A stretch of 7,769 nucleotides of DNA from Trebonia sp. (GTDB taxonomy: Bacteria; Actinomycetota; Actinomycetes; Streptosporangiales; Streptosporangiaceae). Positions 1 to 6,284 of the stretch are shown here, in pieces. The stretch covers positions 1 through 7,769 of the forward strand of contig JASHPP010000188.1 of assembly GCA_030038035.1 (NCBI GenBank), written 5' to 3'. A program made the position numbers and the translations under genes. The notes beneath the pieces are model-generated. The model did not search any database, was not told the origin of the DNA, and worked only from the letters and a program-made list of their open reading frames with translations. The stretch's first letter is position 1. Each line of letters starts with the position of its first letter.

Positions 1-1
1 C

Positions 2-805
2 AAGCTGCGCGCGGCGCTCGGCGGACGGGTGCAGTACGCGTGGAGCGCGGCGGCCCCGCTCGGCACCCGGCTCGGGCACTTCTTCCGCGGCTGCGGCATC
101 AACGTGCTCGAGGGCTACGGCCTGACCGAGACCAGCCCCGCGACGAACTCGAACACGCCCGACGCCCAGAAGATCGGCACCGTAGGCCGGCCAATCCCCG
201 GCGCGGCGATCCGGATCGCGGCCGATGGCGAGATCCTCGTCAAGGGGCACATGGTCTTTCGCGGCTACTGGAACAACGAGGCCGCCACCAAGGCGATGAT
301 CGACGAGGACGGCTGGCTGCACACCGGCGACCTGGGCGCCCTCGACGAGGAGGGGTTCCTCTCGATCACCGGGCGCAAGAAGGACCTCATCATCACCGCG
401 GCGGGCAAGAACGTCGCGCCCGCTCCGCTCGAAGACCGGCTGCGCGCCCACTGGCTGGTCAGCCAGTGCCTGGTCGTGGGGGACGCGAGGCCGTACATCG
501 CCGCGCTGGTGGCGGTTGACCCGGAGGCGCTCGCCCTGTGGAAGGCGGACAACGGCAAGCAGGAACGGGCGACGATCGCCGACCTTCGTGACGACCCCGG
601 CCTGCGGGCGGAGATCCAGGCCGCGGTCGACGAGGCCAACAAGGGCGTGTCGCAGGCCGAGGCGATCAAGCGGTTCGCGATCCTGGACGAGGACCTCACC
701 GAGGCCGGCGGGCAGCTGACGCCAACGCTCAAGGTGCGCCGCGACGTCGTCGCGGCGCGGTACGCGGCTTCGATCGCGTCCTTGTATGACAACGGCGCCG
801 GGTAG
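2..805 (+). CDS. Long-chain fatty acid--CoA ligase (FadD15-like), C-terminal part, 5' truncated by window edge
   Basis: This is the last 267 residues of an AMP-forming acyl-CoA synthetase (ANL superfamily), which activates a fatty acid with ATP to acyl-adenylate and then acyl-CoA. The frame is open from base 2, so the gene begins outside the window. Visible family motifs in order are a WSAAAPLG segment near the left edge, the adenylate motif [12 protein letters not shown] (nt 113-148), TGDLG at nt 323-337, and the hinge region [26 protein letters not shown] (nt 365-442). The catalytic lysine lies in LTPTLKVRR (AAG at 731-733). The GKNVAP-LEDRL wording and the insert before the C-terminal lysine fit the FadD15/AMP-dependent synthetase group, which makes acyl-CoA for beta-oxidation or lipid synthesis. 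The acyl chain length cannot be read from this fragment. The gene converges with the SRPBCC gene, leaving 9 bases between stop codons. The family call is firm; the exact FadD number is inference. Confidence 0.93.
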   Translation, partial: KLRAALGGRVQYAWSAAAPLGTRLGHFFRGCGINVLEGYGLTETSPATNSNTPDAQKIGTVGRPIPGAAIRIAADGEILVKGHMVFRGYWNNEAATKAMIDEDGWLHTGDLGALDEEGFLSITGRKKDLIITAAGKNVAPAPLEDRLRAHWLVSQCLVVGDARPYIAALVAVDPEALALWKADNGKQERATIADLRDDPGLRAEIQAAVDEANKGVSQAEAIKRFAILDEDLTEAGGQLTPTLKVRRDVVAARYAASIASLYDNGAG

Positions 806-810
806 GCGCC
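794..810. terminator. Candidate bidirectional terminator hairpin between convergent genes
   Basis: GGCGCC (794-799) and GGCGCC (805-810) form a perfect 6-bp stem around a 5-base loop that contains the fadD stop codon. It lies between two convergent stop codons (803-805 and 815-817), where a shared terminator is expected. There is no clear T tract on either side, so termination is inferred from position and stem strength only. Confidence 0.4.
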
Positions 811-814
811 TGCC

Positions 815-1306
815 TTACGCCTGGGGCCCGGCCCTCTTGCTCGCGGCGAAGCGCTCGATGGCGCGGAACCCCTCCTGCATGACCTTGGAGTAGAGGGCGG
901 CCACGTCCACGAACCTGGCGGCGAGCCGCACCGCGCCCTGCGGGTCGGTCCGCCAGCGCGTCGTGATCCGCGTGTGCCCGGCATCGACGGGGACCAGTGT
1001 CCATTCATCGGTGCCGCGGAAGTCGCCGTCGAAATACTCAAGGACGAGCCGCCGGTCCGGGTCGAAAGCGGTCACCCGCCCGGAAAAACGCGAGGTCCCC
1101 CAGCGCTGGCCGACCCGGCCCTCGCCGGTGACCGCGAAGTCCACGGCCGCCCCGATCTCGGGCAGGGGCTTGTCCCCGCGCTGGCGCATCCGCAGCGCGG
1201 GCTGCCACCACTGGCTGCGCCCGGCCGCCTCCGCGAGGATGGCGCGGACGATTTCCGCAGGCGTCGCCGCGATCGTCGCCTCGTTCACGACGTCATACCT
1301 GGTCAT
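815..1306 (-). CDS. SRPBCC family protein (polyketide cyclase/dehydrase-like)
   Basis: This is a 163-residue protein with the START/Bet v1-like (SRPBCC) pattern. It has an N-terminal strand (RYDVVNEATIAATPAEIVRAI, about residues 3-23), a QWW segment at 32-34, and alternating strands such as GRVTAFDPDRRLVLEY (76-91) and GTDEWTLVPVDAGHTRITTRW (98-118). A C-terminal helix follows (about 126-156, with VMQEGFRAIERFAASK). Such proteins bind a hydrophobic ligand in a deep cavity; the ligand here is unknown. The ATG at 1306 is chosen because AGGTGGAGG (1311-1319, minus strand) sits just upstream and the SRPBCC fold starts there. An in-frame ATG at 1438 would add 44 residues of low-complexity sequence and has no good ribosome site. 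The gene is divergent from the kinase operon, 260 bases apart, and could share regulation with it through the palindromes in that gap. No signal peptide is visible, so it is probably cytoplasmic. Confidence 0.85.
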   Translation of the reverse strand: MTRYDVVNEATIAATPAEIVRAILAEAAGRSQWWQPALRMRQRGDKPLPEIGAAVDFAVTGEGRVGQRWGTSRFSGRVTAFDPDRRLVLEYFDGDFRGTDEWTLVPVDAGHTRITTRWRTDPQGAVRLAARFVDVAALYSKVMQEGFRAIERFAASKRAGPQA

Positions 1307-1413
1307 AGGCCCTCCACCTTTCCACTCCCATCCCGCCGCACCGGCGGAGCCCGGACAAGTGCCGAACGTCCCCCACCAGACCGTAGCCGCGCTCGCCCCG
1401 CGCAGTCGCCCCG

Positions 1414-1449
1414 GTCCGTTCCGCTGAAAGATCTTCATCCCGAACGGAC
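1414..1449. promoter_or_regulatory. Nested palindrome, candidate operator (site A)
   Basis: GTCCGTTC (1414-1421) and GAACGGAC (1442-1449) are perfect 8-base inverted arms. A second palindrome, AAGATCTT (1428-1435), has exactly the same centre of symmetry (1431.5). It lies 107 bases upstream of the SRPBCC start and 117 bases upstream of the kinase start, in a divergent promoter region. Double dyads like this are typical of sites for dimeric regulators such as TetR-type proteins, but the regulator is not in the window. A related site is at 5893-5933. Confidence 0.55.
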
Positions 1450-1489
1450 GGTGGCGTCTCCCCCCGCCCCCGCGACCCGCGCCGGGCCT

Positions 1490-1536
1490 GGCACGTGCCG
1501 ACGATGTAGGGTGGTTGAGCCCCCCGGCCTACATCG
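1490..1536. promoter_or_regulatory. Palindrome plus inverted repeat ahead of the kinase operon, with a possible -10 element
   Basis: GGCACGTGCC (1490-1499) is a perfect 10-base palindrome. It is followed directly by CGATGTAGG (1502-1510) and its perfect complement CCTACATCG (1528-1536), 17 bases apart. The left arm overlaps TAGGGT (1507-1512), which fits the actinobacterial TANNNT -10 pattern, though no good -35 was found at the right spacing. The right arm ends 30 bases before the chosen GTG start of the kinase. It could be an operator over the promoter or an RNA hairpin in the leader. Confidence 0.45.
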
Positions 1537-1566
1537 GTGCGTGAGCGAGAAGCAGGGGTGGTGCTC

Positions 1567-2589
1567 GTGACCAGTGACACGGAAAGCCGGAACGGCCGCA
1601 AGGTCGCGGTGCTCGGGCCGATCCCTCGCGACTCGGTCGTCACCAAGTGGGGTGACCGGTTCGAGAAGTACGGGTGCGCGCTGTACACGGCGGTCGCGCT
1701 CTCCGCGCTCATGGACGACGGCGACATGATCGTGCCGATATCGCACGTTCGCAGCCGGGACGAGGGCCCGATCAAGCACCTGCTTGCGGACTTCGCCAAC
1801 ATCGACACCGCGTGCATCACGTCGCGGGCCGACCACGGGGACGGTGTCGAGCTGCGGTACATCGGGGAGAGCCAGCGCGTCGAGCGGCAGACGAGTTTCA
1901 TGGACCCGATCCTGCCTGCCGACGTCGGCGAGGCGCTCGACGCGGACGTGTTCGTCTGCGTCCCGATCACGGACTACGAGGTGGGGCAGGCGACGCTGCG
2001 CTACATCAAGGAGCACAGCGGCGCGACCGTGGTGCTGGACGCCCACGGCCCGACGATGACGCTGACCGCCAGCGGCGAGCGGCACGCACGGGTGTGGGCC
2101 GACCAGGACCTGTGGCTTCCCTACATCGACATCCTGAAGATGAACCTCGCGGAGGCGGGCTCGATGTGGCTCGGTGAGTCGGCGGAGCTGACGGCCGACC
2201 CGCCGCGGCAGAGCACCGCGGAGCTGCGGGAACTGGCACGGCACTGCCTGGACCGCGGTGTCGGGGCGGTCTGCGTGACGCTCGACGAGCGCGGCTGCGT
2301 CGCCTTCTACCGGGACGGGTCAGGCGGGGTCAGCGAGGAGTTCGTCGACCCGGTCCCGGTCGAGCGCGTCGTGGACACGACAGGCGCCGGCGACTCGTTC
2401 GCGGCGGGGCTGGCCTACGGCTACCTCGCGCACAGGGACTACGTCGTGGCCTGCCAGTACGGGAACGCGATGGGCGCGCAGCGCTGCACGGGACCAGGCA
2501 CGGAACTGAACGTCTACCTGCCACGGGAGGAAACCGAGCGGCAGATCCTCGCGACGTACGGCTCCCGGCCCTCCCGCCAGGGAGCATGA
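1567..2589 (+). CDS. PfkB-family carbohydrate kinase, atypical subfamily, partner of GH65 phosphorylase
   Basis: This is a 340-residue ribokinase-fold kinase predicted to move the ATP gamma-phosphate to a sugar or sugar-like alcohol. The C-terminal signature DTTGAGDSFAAG is at residues 270-281, with D276 as the expected catalytic base and GAGD forming the anion hole. KMNLAEAG (191-198) matches the usual N-x-x-E magnesium motif. The N-terminal half is unusual: GPIPRDSVVTKWGDRFEKYGCALYTAVALSAL replaces the classical glycine-rich substrate loop, and FMDPI, VPITDYE and VLDAHGPT segments follow. These look like a widespread but uncharacterised subfamily (recalled, not searched). GTG 1567 is preferred because AGGGG (1554-1558) lies 8 bases upstream; a GTG at 1537 would add 10 residues and falls against an inverted repeat. 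The stop overlaps the start of the GH65 gene (ATGA), so the two are translationally coupled. Substrate unknown; the neighbour suggests the aglycone released by phosphorolysis. Confidence 0.9.
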   Translation: MTSDTESRNGRKVAVLGPIPRDSVVTKWGDRFEKYGCALYTAVALSALMDDGDMIVPISHVRSRDEGPIKHLLADFANIDTACITSRADHGDGVELRYIGESQRVERQTSFMDPILPADVGEALDADVFVCVPITDYEVGQATLRYIKEHSGATVVLDAHGPTMTLTASGERHARVWADQDLWLPYIDILKMNLAEAGSMWLGESAELTADPPRQSTAELRELARHCLDRGVGAVCVTLDERGCVAFYRDGSGGVSEEFVDPVPVERVVDTTGAGDSFAAGLAYGYLAHRDYVVACQYGNAMGAQRCTGPGTELNVYLPREETERQILATYGSRPSRQGA

Positions 2590-5039
2590 ACGGCGCCGTG
2601 GACGGCTTCCTGCTCGCTTACGACGGCTTCGACGCGGCGGCCGAGGGACTGCGGGAGGCGCTGACCTCCACGGGCAACGGTTACCTGTGCACACGCGGCG
2701 CGGCGGAGTGGGAAGACGCCGACGGCGTGCACTATCCGGGCACGTACGCGCACGGCGGCTACAACCGCGAGACCACGATCCTCGGCGGCCTGCCCGTGCT
2801 CAACGAGGACCTCGTCAACCTGCCGAACTGGCTGGTCCTCGAGCTGCGCATCGAAGGCGAGGACGCGATCAGGCTCGCCGACGTCGAGTTGCTGCGGTAC
2901 CGGCACGAGTACGACATCCGCAGCGCCACCGTCTCGCGGCAGCTGCGCTTCCGTGACCGGGCCGGCCGGGAGACGGCGCTGACGACGCGCCGGTTCGTCA
3001 GCATGGCCGACCCGCATCACGCCGGGATCGAGTGGACCCTGGTCCCCGCGAACTGGTCCGGGCACGTCGAGGTCATCTCGGCGCTCGACGCGCGGGTGAC
3101 CAACGGCGGCGTCGCGCGGTACCGGGCGCTGGAAGGCCGTCACCTGAACCCGGTTTCCCCGCGGACGTTCGGGCCTGAAGTCATCGCGCTCAAGGCGCAG
3201 ACCCGGCAGTCGAACCTGTACATCAGCCAGGCGACGCGCACCCGGGTGTTCCGCGAGGGCGCCGCGCTGCCGGTGAGCCGGACGCTGTACCAGATGGAGG
3301 ACTACATCCAGCAGGTGCTGGCCTTCGAGGTGCGCCAGGGCGAGGCGGCACGGGTCGAGAAGATGGTCGCCTTCTACACCTCACGGGACCCGGCGGTCAG
3401 CGACACCCTGGTCCGGGCGGCCAGGTCGGCGGCCAGGCACGGCGACTTCCCCGCGGCGTTCGAGCGGCACGCCGCGGCCTGGGACGAGCTGTGGCGGACG
3501 TGCGACGTGCGGGTGTCAGGAGACGAGCAGGTCCAGTTGCTGCTCCGGCTGCACGTCGCGCACCTGCTCCAGGTCTGCTCCTGGCACACCGCCGACCTCG
3601 ACGCAGGGATGCCCGCGCGCGGGCTCAACGGCGAGGCCTACCGCGGGCACGTGTTCTGGGACGAGATGTACGCGTTCCCCTTCTTCAACGTCCGGCTGCC
3701 CGAGGTCTCGCGCGGGCTGCTGATGTACCGCTACCGCCGGATCGGGGAGGCGCGGGCGGCCGCCAGGGAGGCGGGGCTGCGCGGCGCGATGTTCCCGTGG
3801 CAGAGCGGCAGCGAGGGCGTCGAGGAGACCCAGCGCGTCCACCTCAACCCGCTCTCCGGCCGCTGGGAGCCCGATCTGTCCCACAACCAGCGGCACGTGA
3901 ACGCCGCGATCTTCTTCAACATCTGGAACTACTTCCAGGCCACTGGCGATTACGAGTTCATCGAGAGCTACGGCGCGGAGATCATGCTGGAGATCGCGCG
4001 ATTCTGGGCCTCCATCGCCGCCTTCAACCCCGAGCGCGAGCGGTACGAGATCCACGGCGTGATGGGCCCCGACGAGTTTCACGAGAAGTACCCGGGCGCG
4101 CCCCAGGGCGGGCTGGCCAACAACGCCTACACCAACGTCATGGTCGCGTGGCTCTGCGACATCGCCGGCCGGGTGCTGCCGCTGCTGTCGGCGAGCAGCG
4201 CGGACGGATTGCGCGCCCAGCTCGGCATCGGCGACGGCGAGCTTGAGCTGTGGCAGGACATGAGCCGCCGGATGTTCATCCCGTTCCACGGGGACGGGAT
4301 CATCAGCCAGTTCGAGGGCTACGCGGACCTCGCGGAGCTGGACTGGGACGCCTACCGCGCCAAGTACGGGAACATCCAGCGGCTCGACCGCATCCTGCGC
4401 GCGGAGGGCGACGACCCCGACCGCTACAAGATCGCCAAGCAGGCCGACACGGTGATGCTCTTCTTCCTGTTCTCCGGCGCCGAACTGCGCGAGATCTTCG
4501 GGCGGCTCGGCTACGACTACGGCCCGGACACGGCCGCCCGCAACGTCGCGTACTACGACCGGCGGACGTCGCACGGCTCGACGCTGAGCTTCGTCACCCA
4601 CGCGGGAGTGCTCGCCGCCCTCGACCCGGCGAGCTCCTGGGACCGGTTCCTCGTCGCGCTGCGCAGCGACGCCGAGGACATCCAGGGCGGCACCACCAAG
4701 GAAGGGATCCACCTGGGCGTGATGGCCGGGACGCTCGACGTCATGCAGCGGTACTACGCGGGCACCCGGATCAGCGAGGGCGTCCTGTACTTCGACCCGC
4801 TGCTCCCGGCCGGCCTGGACGGCCTGTCGTTCCCGATGCAGTTCCGGCAGGCCCCGATCCACGTCACGCTCACCCGTGACCTGCTGACGCTCGACGTCCA
4901 TCCCGAGGGCCCCGGCCGCCAGATACGCGCCGGCCTACCCGGCGACGTGCGCGAACTGTGCCCGGGAGACCGGGCGGTGCTCGGGCTCAGTACCCGATCT
5001 GCGCCAGCCGGGGCAGCACGTTCTCGCCGAGCGAGGTGA
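2586..5039 (+). CDS. Glycoside hydrolase family 65 protein, probable alpha-glucoside phosphorylase
   Basis: This 817-residue protein has GH65 architecture. An N-terminal beta-sandwich (about 10-270) starts at NGYLCTRG (31-38). An (alpha/alpha)6 barrel (about 320-690) and a C-terminal beta domain (about 695-800) follow. The barrel carries FWDEMY (357-362, glucose-binding region) and VMGPDEFH with general acid E497. It also has KQAD (618-621) and TSHGST (661-666), the expected phosphate-binding loop, which favours an inverting phosphorylase over a hydrolase. Family members split an alpha-glucoside with phosphate into beta-glucose-1-phosphate plus an acceptor. The acceptor-side segment (SGSEGVEETQRVHLNPLSGRWEPD, about 401-424) differs from my memory of maltose and kojibiose phosphorylases, so substrate is left open. 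No signal peptide is seen, so it is cytoplasmic. The ATG overlaps the kinase stop. The last 17 codons overlap the convergent oxidoreductase gene and encode a Ser/Ala/Arg-rich tail that is probably dispensable. Confidence 0.93.
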   Translation: MNGAVDGFLLAYDGFDAAAEGLREALTSTGNGYLCTRGAAEWEDADGVHYPGTYAHGGYNRETTILGGLPVLNEDLVNLPNWLVLELRIEGEDAIRLADVELLRYRHEYDIRSATVSRQLRFRDRAGRETALTTRRFVSMADPHHAGIEWTLVPANWSGHVEVISALDARVTNGGVARYRALEGRHLNPVSPRTFGPEVIALKAQTRQSNLYISQATRTRVFREGAALPVSRTLYQMEDYIQQVLAFEVRQGEAARVEKMVAFYTSRDPAVSDTLVRAARSAARHGDFPAAFERHAAAWDELWRTCDVRVSGDEQVQLLLRLHVAHLLQVCSWHTADLDAGMPARGLNGEAYRGHVFWDEMYAFPFFNVRLPEVSRGLLMYRYRRIGEARAAAREAGLRGAMFPWQSGSEGVEETQRVHLNPLSGRWEPDLSHNQRHVNAAIFFNIWNYFQATGDYEFIESYGAEIMLEIARFWASIAAFNPERERYEIHGVMGPDEFHEKYPGAPQGGLANNAYTNVMVAWLCDIAGRVLPLLSASSADGLRAQLGIGDGELELWQDMSRRMFIPFHGDGIISQFEGYADLAELDWDAYRAKYGNIQRLDRILRAEGDDPDRYKIAKQADTVMLFFLFSGAELREIFGRLGYDYGPDTAARNVAYYDRRTSHGSTLSFVTHAGVLAALDPASSWDRFLVALRSDAEDIQGGTTKEGIHLGVMAGTLDVMQRYYAGTRISEGVLYFDPLLPAGLDGLSFPMQFRQAPIHVTLTRDLLTLDVHPEGPGRQIRAGLPGDVRELCPGDRAVLGLSTRSAPAGAARSRRAR

Positions 5040-5862
5040 CGAAGCGGGCCGGGTCCGGCGGCAGCGGCGCGACCTCGACCAGCGAGACGCCGAGCTTGGC
5101 GTACTGCTCCATCTGGGTGAGGAACGGGCCGATGTCGCCGTCCGGGTCCACCCGGCCGATGATCGTCTTCTGAATGGAGTCGTAGTCCCGGCCGAGCACG
5201 TCGCAGTGCGCGCGCAGCACGCCGAGCTTGTGCCCGACCTCCTGCGGCGAGGACCCGAACAGGTTGCACGCGTCGGCGTACTTGGCGACGAGCCGCAGTG
5301 TCTTCTTCTCCCCGCCGCCCCCGATCAGGATCGGCGGGCGCGGCGACTGCAGCGCCTGCGGGACGTTGATCGTCTCGGCGAGCTGGTAGTGCTTGCCCTC
5401 GAACGGCCCCTCGTCCTGGCTCCACATCTGCTCGCAGATCTGCAGCGCCTCCTCAAGCCGCTCGAACCGCTCGGCCACCGGGGGATAGGGCACGCCAAGC
5501 GCGCGGTGCTCGCGCTCGTACCAGGCGGCGCCGATGCCGAGGAACGCCCGCCCGCCGGACAGCACGTCCAGCGTGGTGACGGTCTTGGCGACCAGCCCGG
5601 GATGCCGGTAGGTGACGCCGGTGACCAGCAGTCCGAGCCGCAGCCGCTCCGTCTTGGCCGCGACGAAGTTCAGCACGCTGTAGCCCTCGAGCATCGGGTC
5701 GCGCGCGGTCGCGAAGTGCTCCATCTGGAACCAGTGGTCCATCGCGGTGAACCAGGCGACTCCTGCCTCGTCCGCCGCGACCGCCGTGTCACCGAGCGCG
5801 CCCCGCAGGCCCGGCGCCCCACCGGGCAGCGTGAAGTTCATGAAATGGATGCCGACTTGCAT
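4987..5862 (-). CDS. LLM class F420-dependent oxidoreductase, Rv1855c/TIGR03560-like
   Basis: This is a 291-residue luciferase-like (TIM-barrel) oxidoreductase. The text matches my recollection of the TIGR03560 'Rv1855c family': FMNFTLPGGAPG near the start, MDHWFQMEHF (41-50), DPMLEGY (55-61), LVTGVTYRHP (79-88), TLDVLSGGRAFLGIGAAWYEREHRALGVPYPP (97-128), and PPILIGGGGEKKTLRLVAKYADACNLF (176-202). Members are predicted to use coenzyme F420, and their physiological substrate is not established. ATG 5862 is chosen because GGAAGG (5871-5876, minus strand) is well placed and family homology starts there; upstream in-frame ATGs at 5907 and 6144 have no good ribosome site. It converges on the GH65 gene with a 53-base 3' overlap and no room for a terminator. 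Candidate operator sites lie upstream at 5893-5933 and 6056-6085. A role with beta-glucose-1-phosphate metabolism is possible but is not shown by the sequence. Confidence 0.93.
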   Translation of the reverse strand: MQVGIHFMNFTLPGGAPGLRGALGDTAVAADEAGVAWFTAMDHWFQMEHFATARDPMLEGYSVLNFVAAKTERLRLGLLVTGVTYRHPGLVAKTVTTLDVLSGGRAFLGIGAAWYEREHRALGVPYPPVAERFERLEEALQICEQMWSQDEGPFEGKHYQLAETINVPQALQSPRPPILIGGGGEKKTLRLVAKYADACNLFGSSPQEVGHKLGVLRAHCDVLGRDYDSIQKTIIGRVDPDGDIGPFLTQMEQYAKLGVSLVEVAPLPPDPARFVTSLGENVLPRLAQIGY

Positions 5863-5892
5863 CGAAAGACCCTTCCGGCGGACGGGAACCAC

Positions 5893-5933
5893 GGGACCGT
5901 TCTGCATGAAGATTTTCTCATGCGGGCGGTCCC
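5893..5933. promoter_or_regulatory. Nested palindrome, candidate operator (site B)
   Basis: Outer arms GGGACCG (5893-5899) and CGGTCCC (5927-5933) are perfectly complementary. Inner arms GCATGA (5904-5909) and TCATGC (5918-5923) share almost the same centre (5913 versus 5913.5). The left half, CCGTTCTGCATGAAGAT, closely resembles CCGTTCCGCTGAAAGAT of site A. It lies 30 bases upstream of the oxidoreductase ATG, so it would act as an operator near the transcription start or as a leader hairpin. Confidence 0.5.
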
Positions 5934-6055
5934 TCGGGCGCCATCGATCCTGTGCGCCGCGGCGCGCGCGCAGCGGAACCCGGCCGTAGCAGCACCGTCC
6001 CCACGATCGCGGCCGAGGCCGGCGAGCCGGAGGTCCCGGACGTCCAAGGCCGCCG

Positions 6056-6085
6056 CATATTCTCGGCCCGGTCAATATGAATATG
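6056..6085. promoter_or_regulatory. AT-rich inverted repeat, candidate operator
   Basis: CATATTC (6056-6062) and GAATATG (6079-6085) are perfect 7-base inverted arms separated by 16 bases, with half-site centres 23 bases apart, close to two helical turns. The site stands out in a GC-rich region and lies about 195 bases upstream of the oxidoreductase start. It could serve either divergent gene. A second AATAT next to the right arm makes a short direct repeat. Confidence 0.35.
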
Positions 6086-6176
6086 TCGGCGCCCAAGATT
6101 GGTGTACACGCGCCGCTGTGCGGGATTGAATTTTCCGGCCGCATTATGCATGAATACTCGGTGATTGGGACACGAC

Positions 6177-6205
6177 TTGCTAGCCTCCCGTCCGCTGAGT
6201 AATGT
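6177..6205 (+). promoter_or_regulatory. Probable sigma-70-type promoter of the 6285-6665 gene
   Basis: TTGCTA (6177-6182) as -35 and TAATGT (6200-6205, TANNNT pattern) as -10 are separated by 17 bases. Transcription would start near 6212, giving a leader of about 70 bases before the ATG at 6285. TCCGC (6191-6195) and GCGGA (6214-6218) flank the -10 as a small inverted repeat that could be an operator. Confidence 0.5.
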
Positions 6206-6284
6206 TTCCTAATGCGGAGGTCCGGGACATAGCACCGCGCCGCCGCGCCGTGATGGAATCATCCGGCCGATTTACCGGAGGCTG

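Larger units (their letters stand above)
5863..6284. other. 422-base divergent intergenic region with regulatory structure
   Basis: No convincing gene is seen here on either strand: the open frames lack ribosome sites and family features. The stretch nearest the oxidoreductase (about 5930-6050) is very GC-rich. About 6055-6215 is clearly richer in A and T, as expected of promoters. It contains the nested palindrome at 5893-5933, the inverted repeat at 6056-6085, an ATGCAT palindrome (6146-6151), and a promoter-like pair at 6177-6205 facing the small + strand gene. Confidence 0.7.

Noticed and set aside
1307..1438. N-terminal extension of the SRPBCC protein from ATG 1438
   Set aside because: The extension is low in complexity, lacks a ribosome site and covers a palindromic site; AGGTGGAGG directly precedes ATG 1306.
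974..1570. 198-codon open frame on the + strand across the SRPBCC gene
   Set aside because: It is antisense to a clear SRPBCC protein, is Arg/Pro/Ala-rich, and crosses the palindromic intergenic region.
1435..2244. 269-codon open frame on the minus strand opposite the kinase
   Set aside because: Arg- and Val-rich antisense shadow of the PfkB gene, with no ribosome site and no recognisable motif.
3516..4901. 461-codon open frame on the minus strand
   Set aside because: It lies wholly antisense to the GH65 barrel, is dominated by Val, Arg, Ala, Gly and Glu with no domain, and reflects the strong G/C third-position bias of the real gene.
4981..4997. TCGGG/CCCGA hairpin at the oxidoreductase stop codon as a terminator
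   Set aside because: Only a 5-bp stem with a 7-base loop and no T tract, inside coding sequence of the GH65 gene; common by chance at this GC content.
5206..6129. 307-codon open frame on the + strand opposite the oxidoreductase
   Set aside because: Shadow of the LLM gene; composition is Arg/Leu/Gly/Ala-rich and it has no family features.
5863..6144. 94-residue N-terminal extension of the LLM oxidoreductase
   Set aside because: Arg/Gly/Pro-rich sequence with no match to the family; the conserved protein starts at ATG 5862 after GGAAGG.
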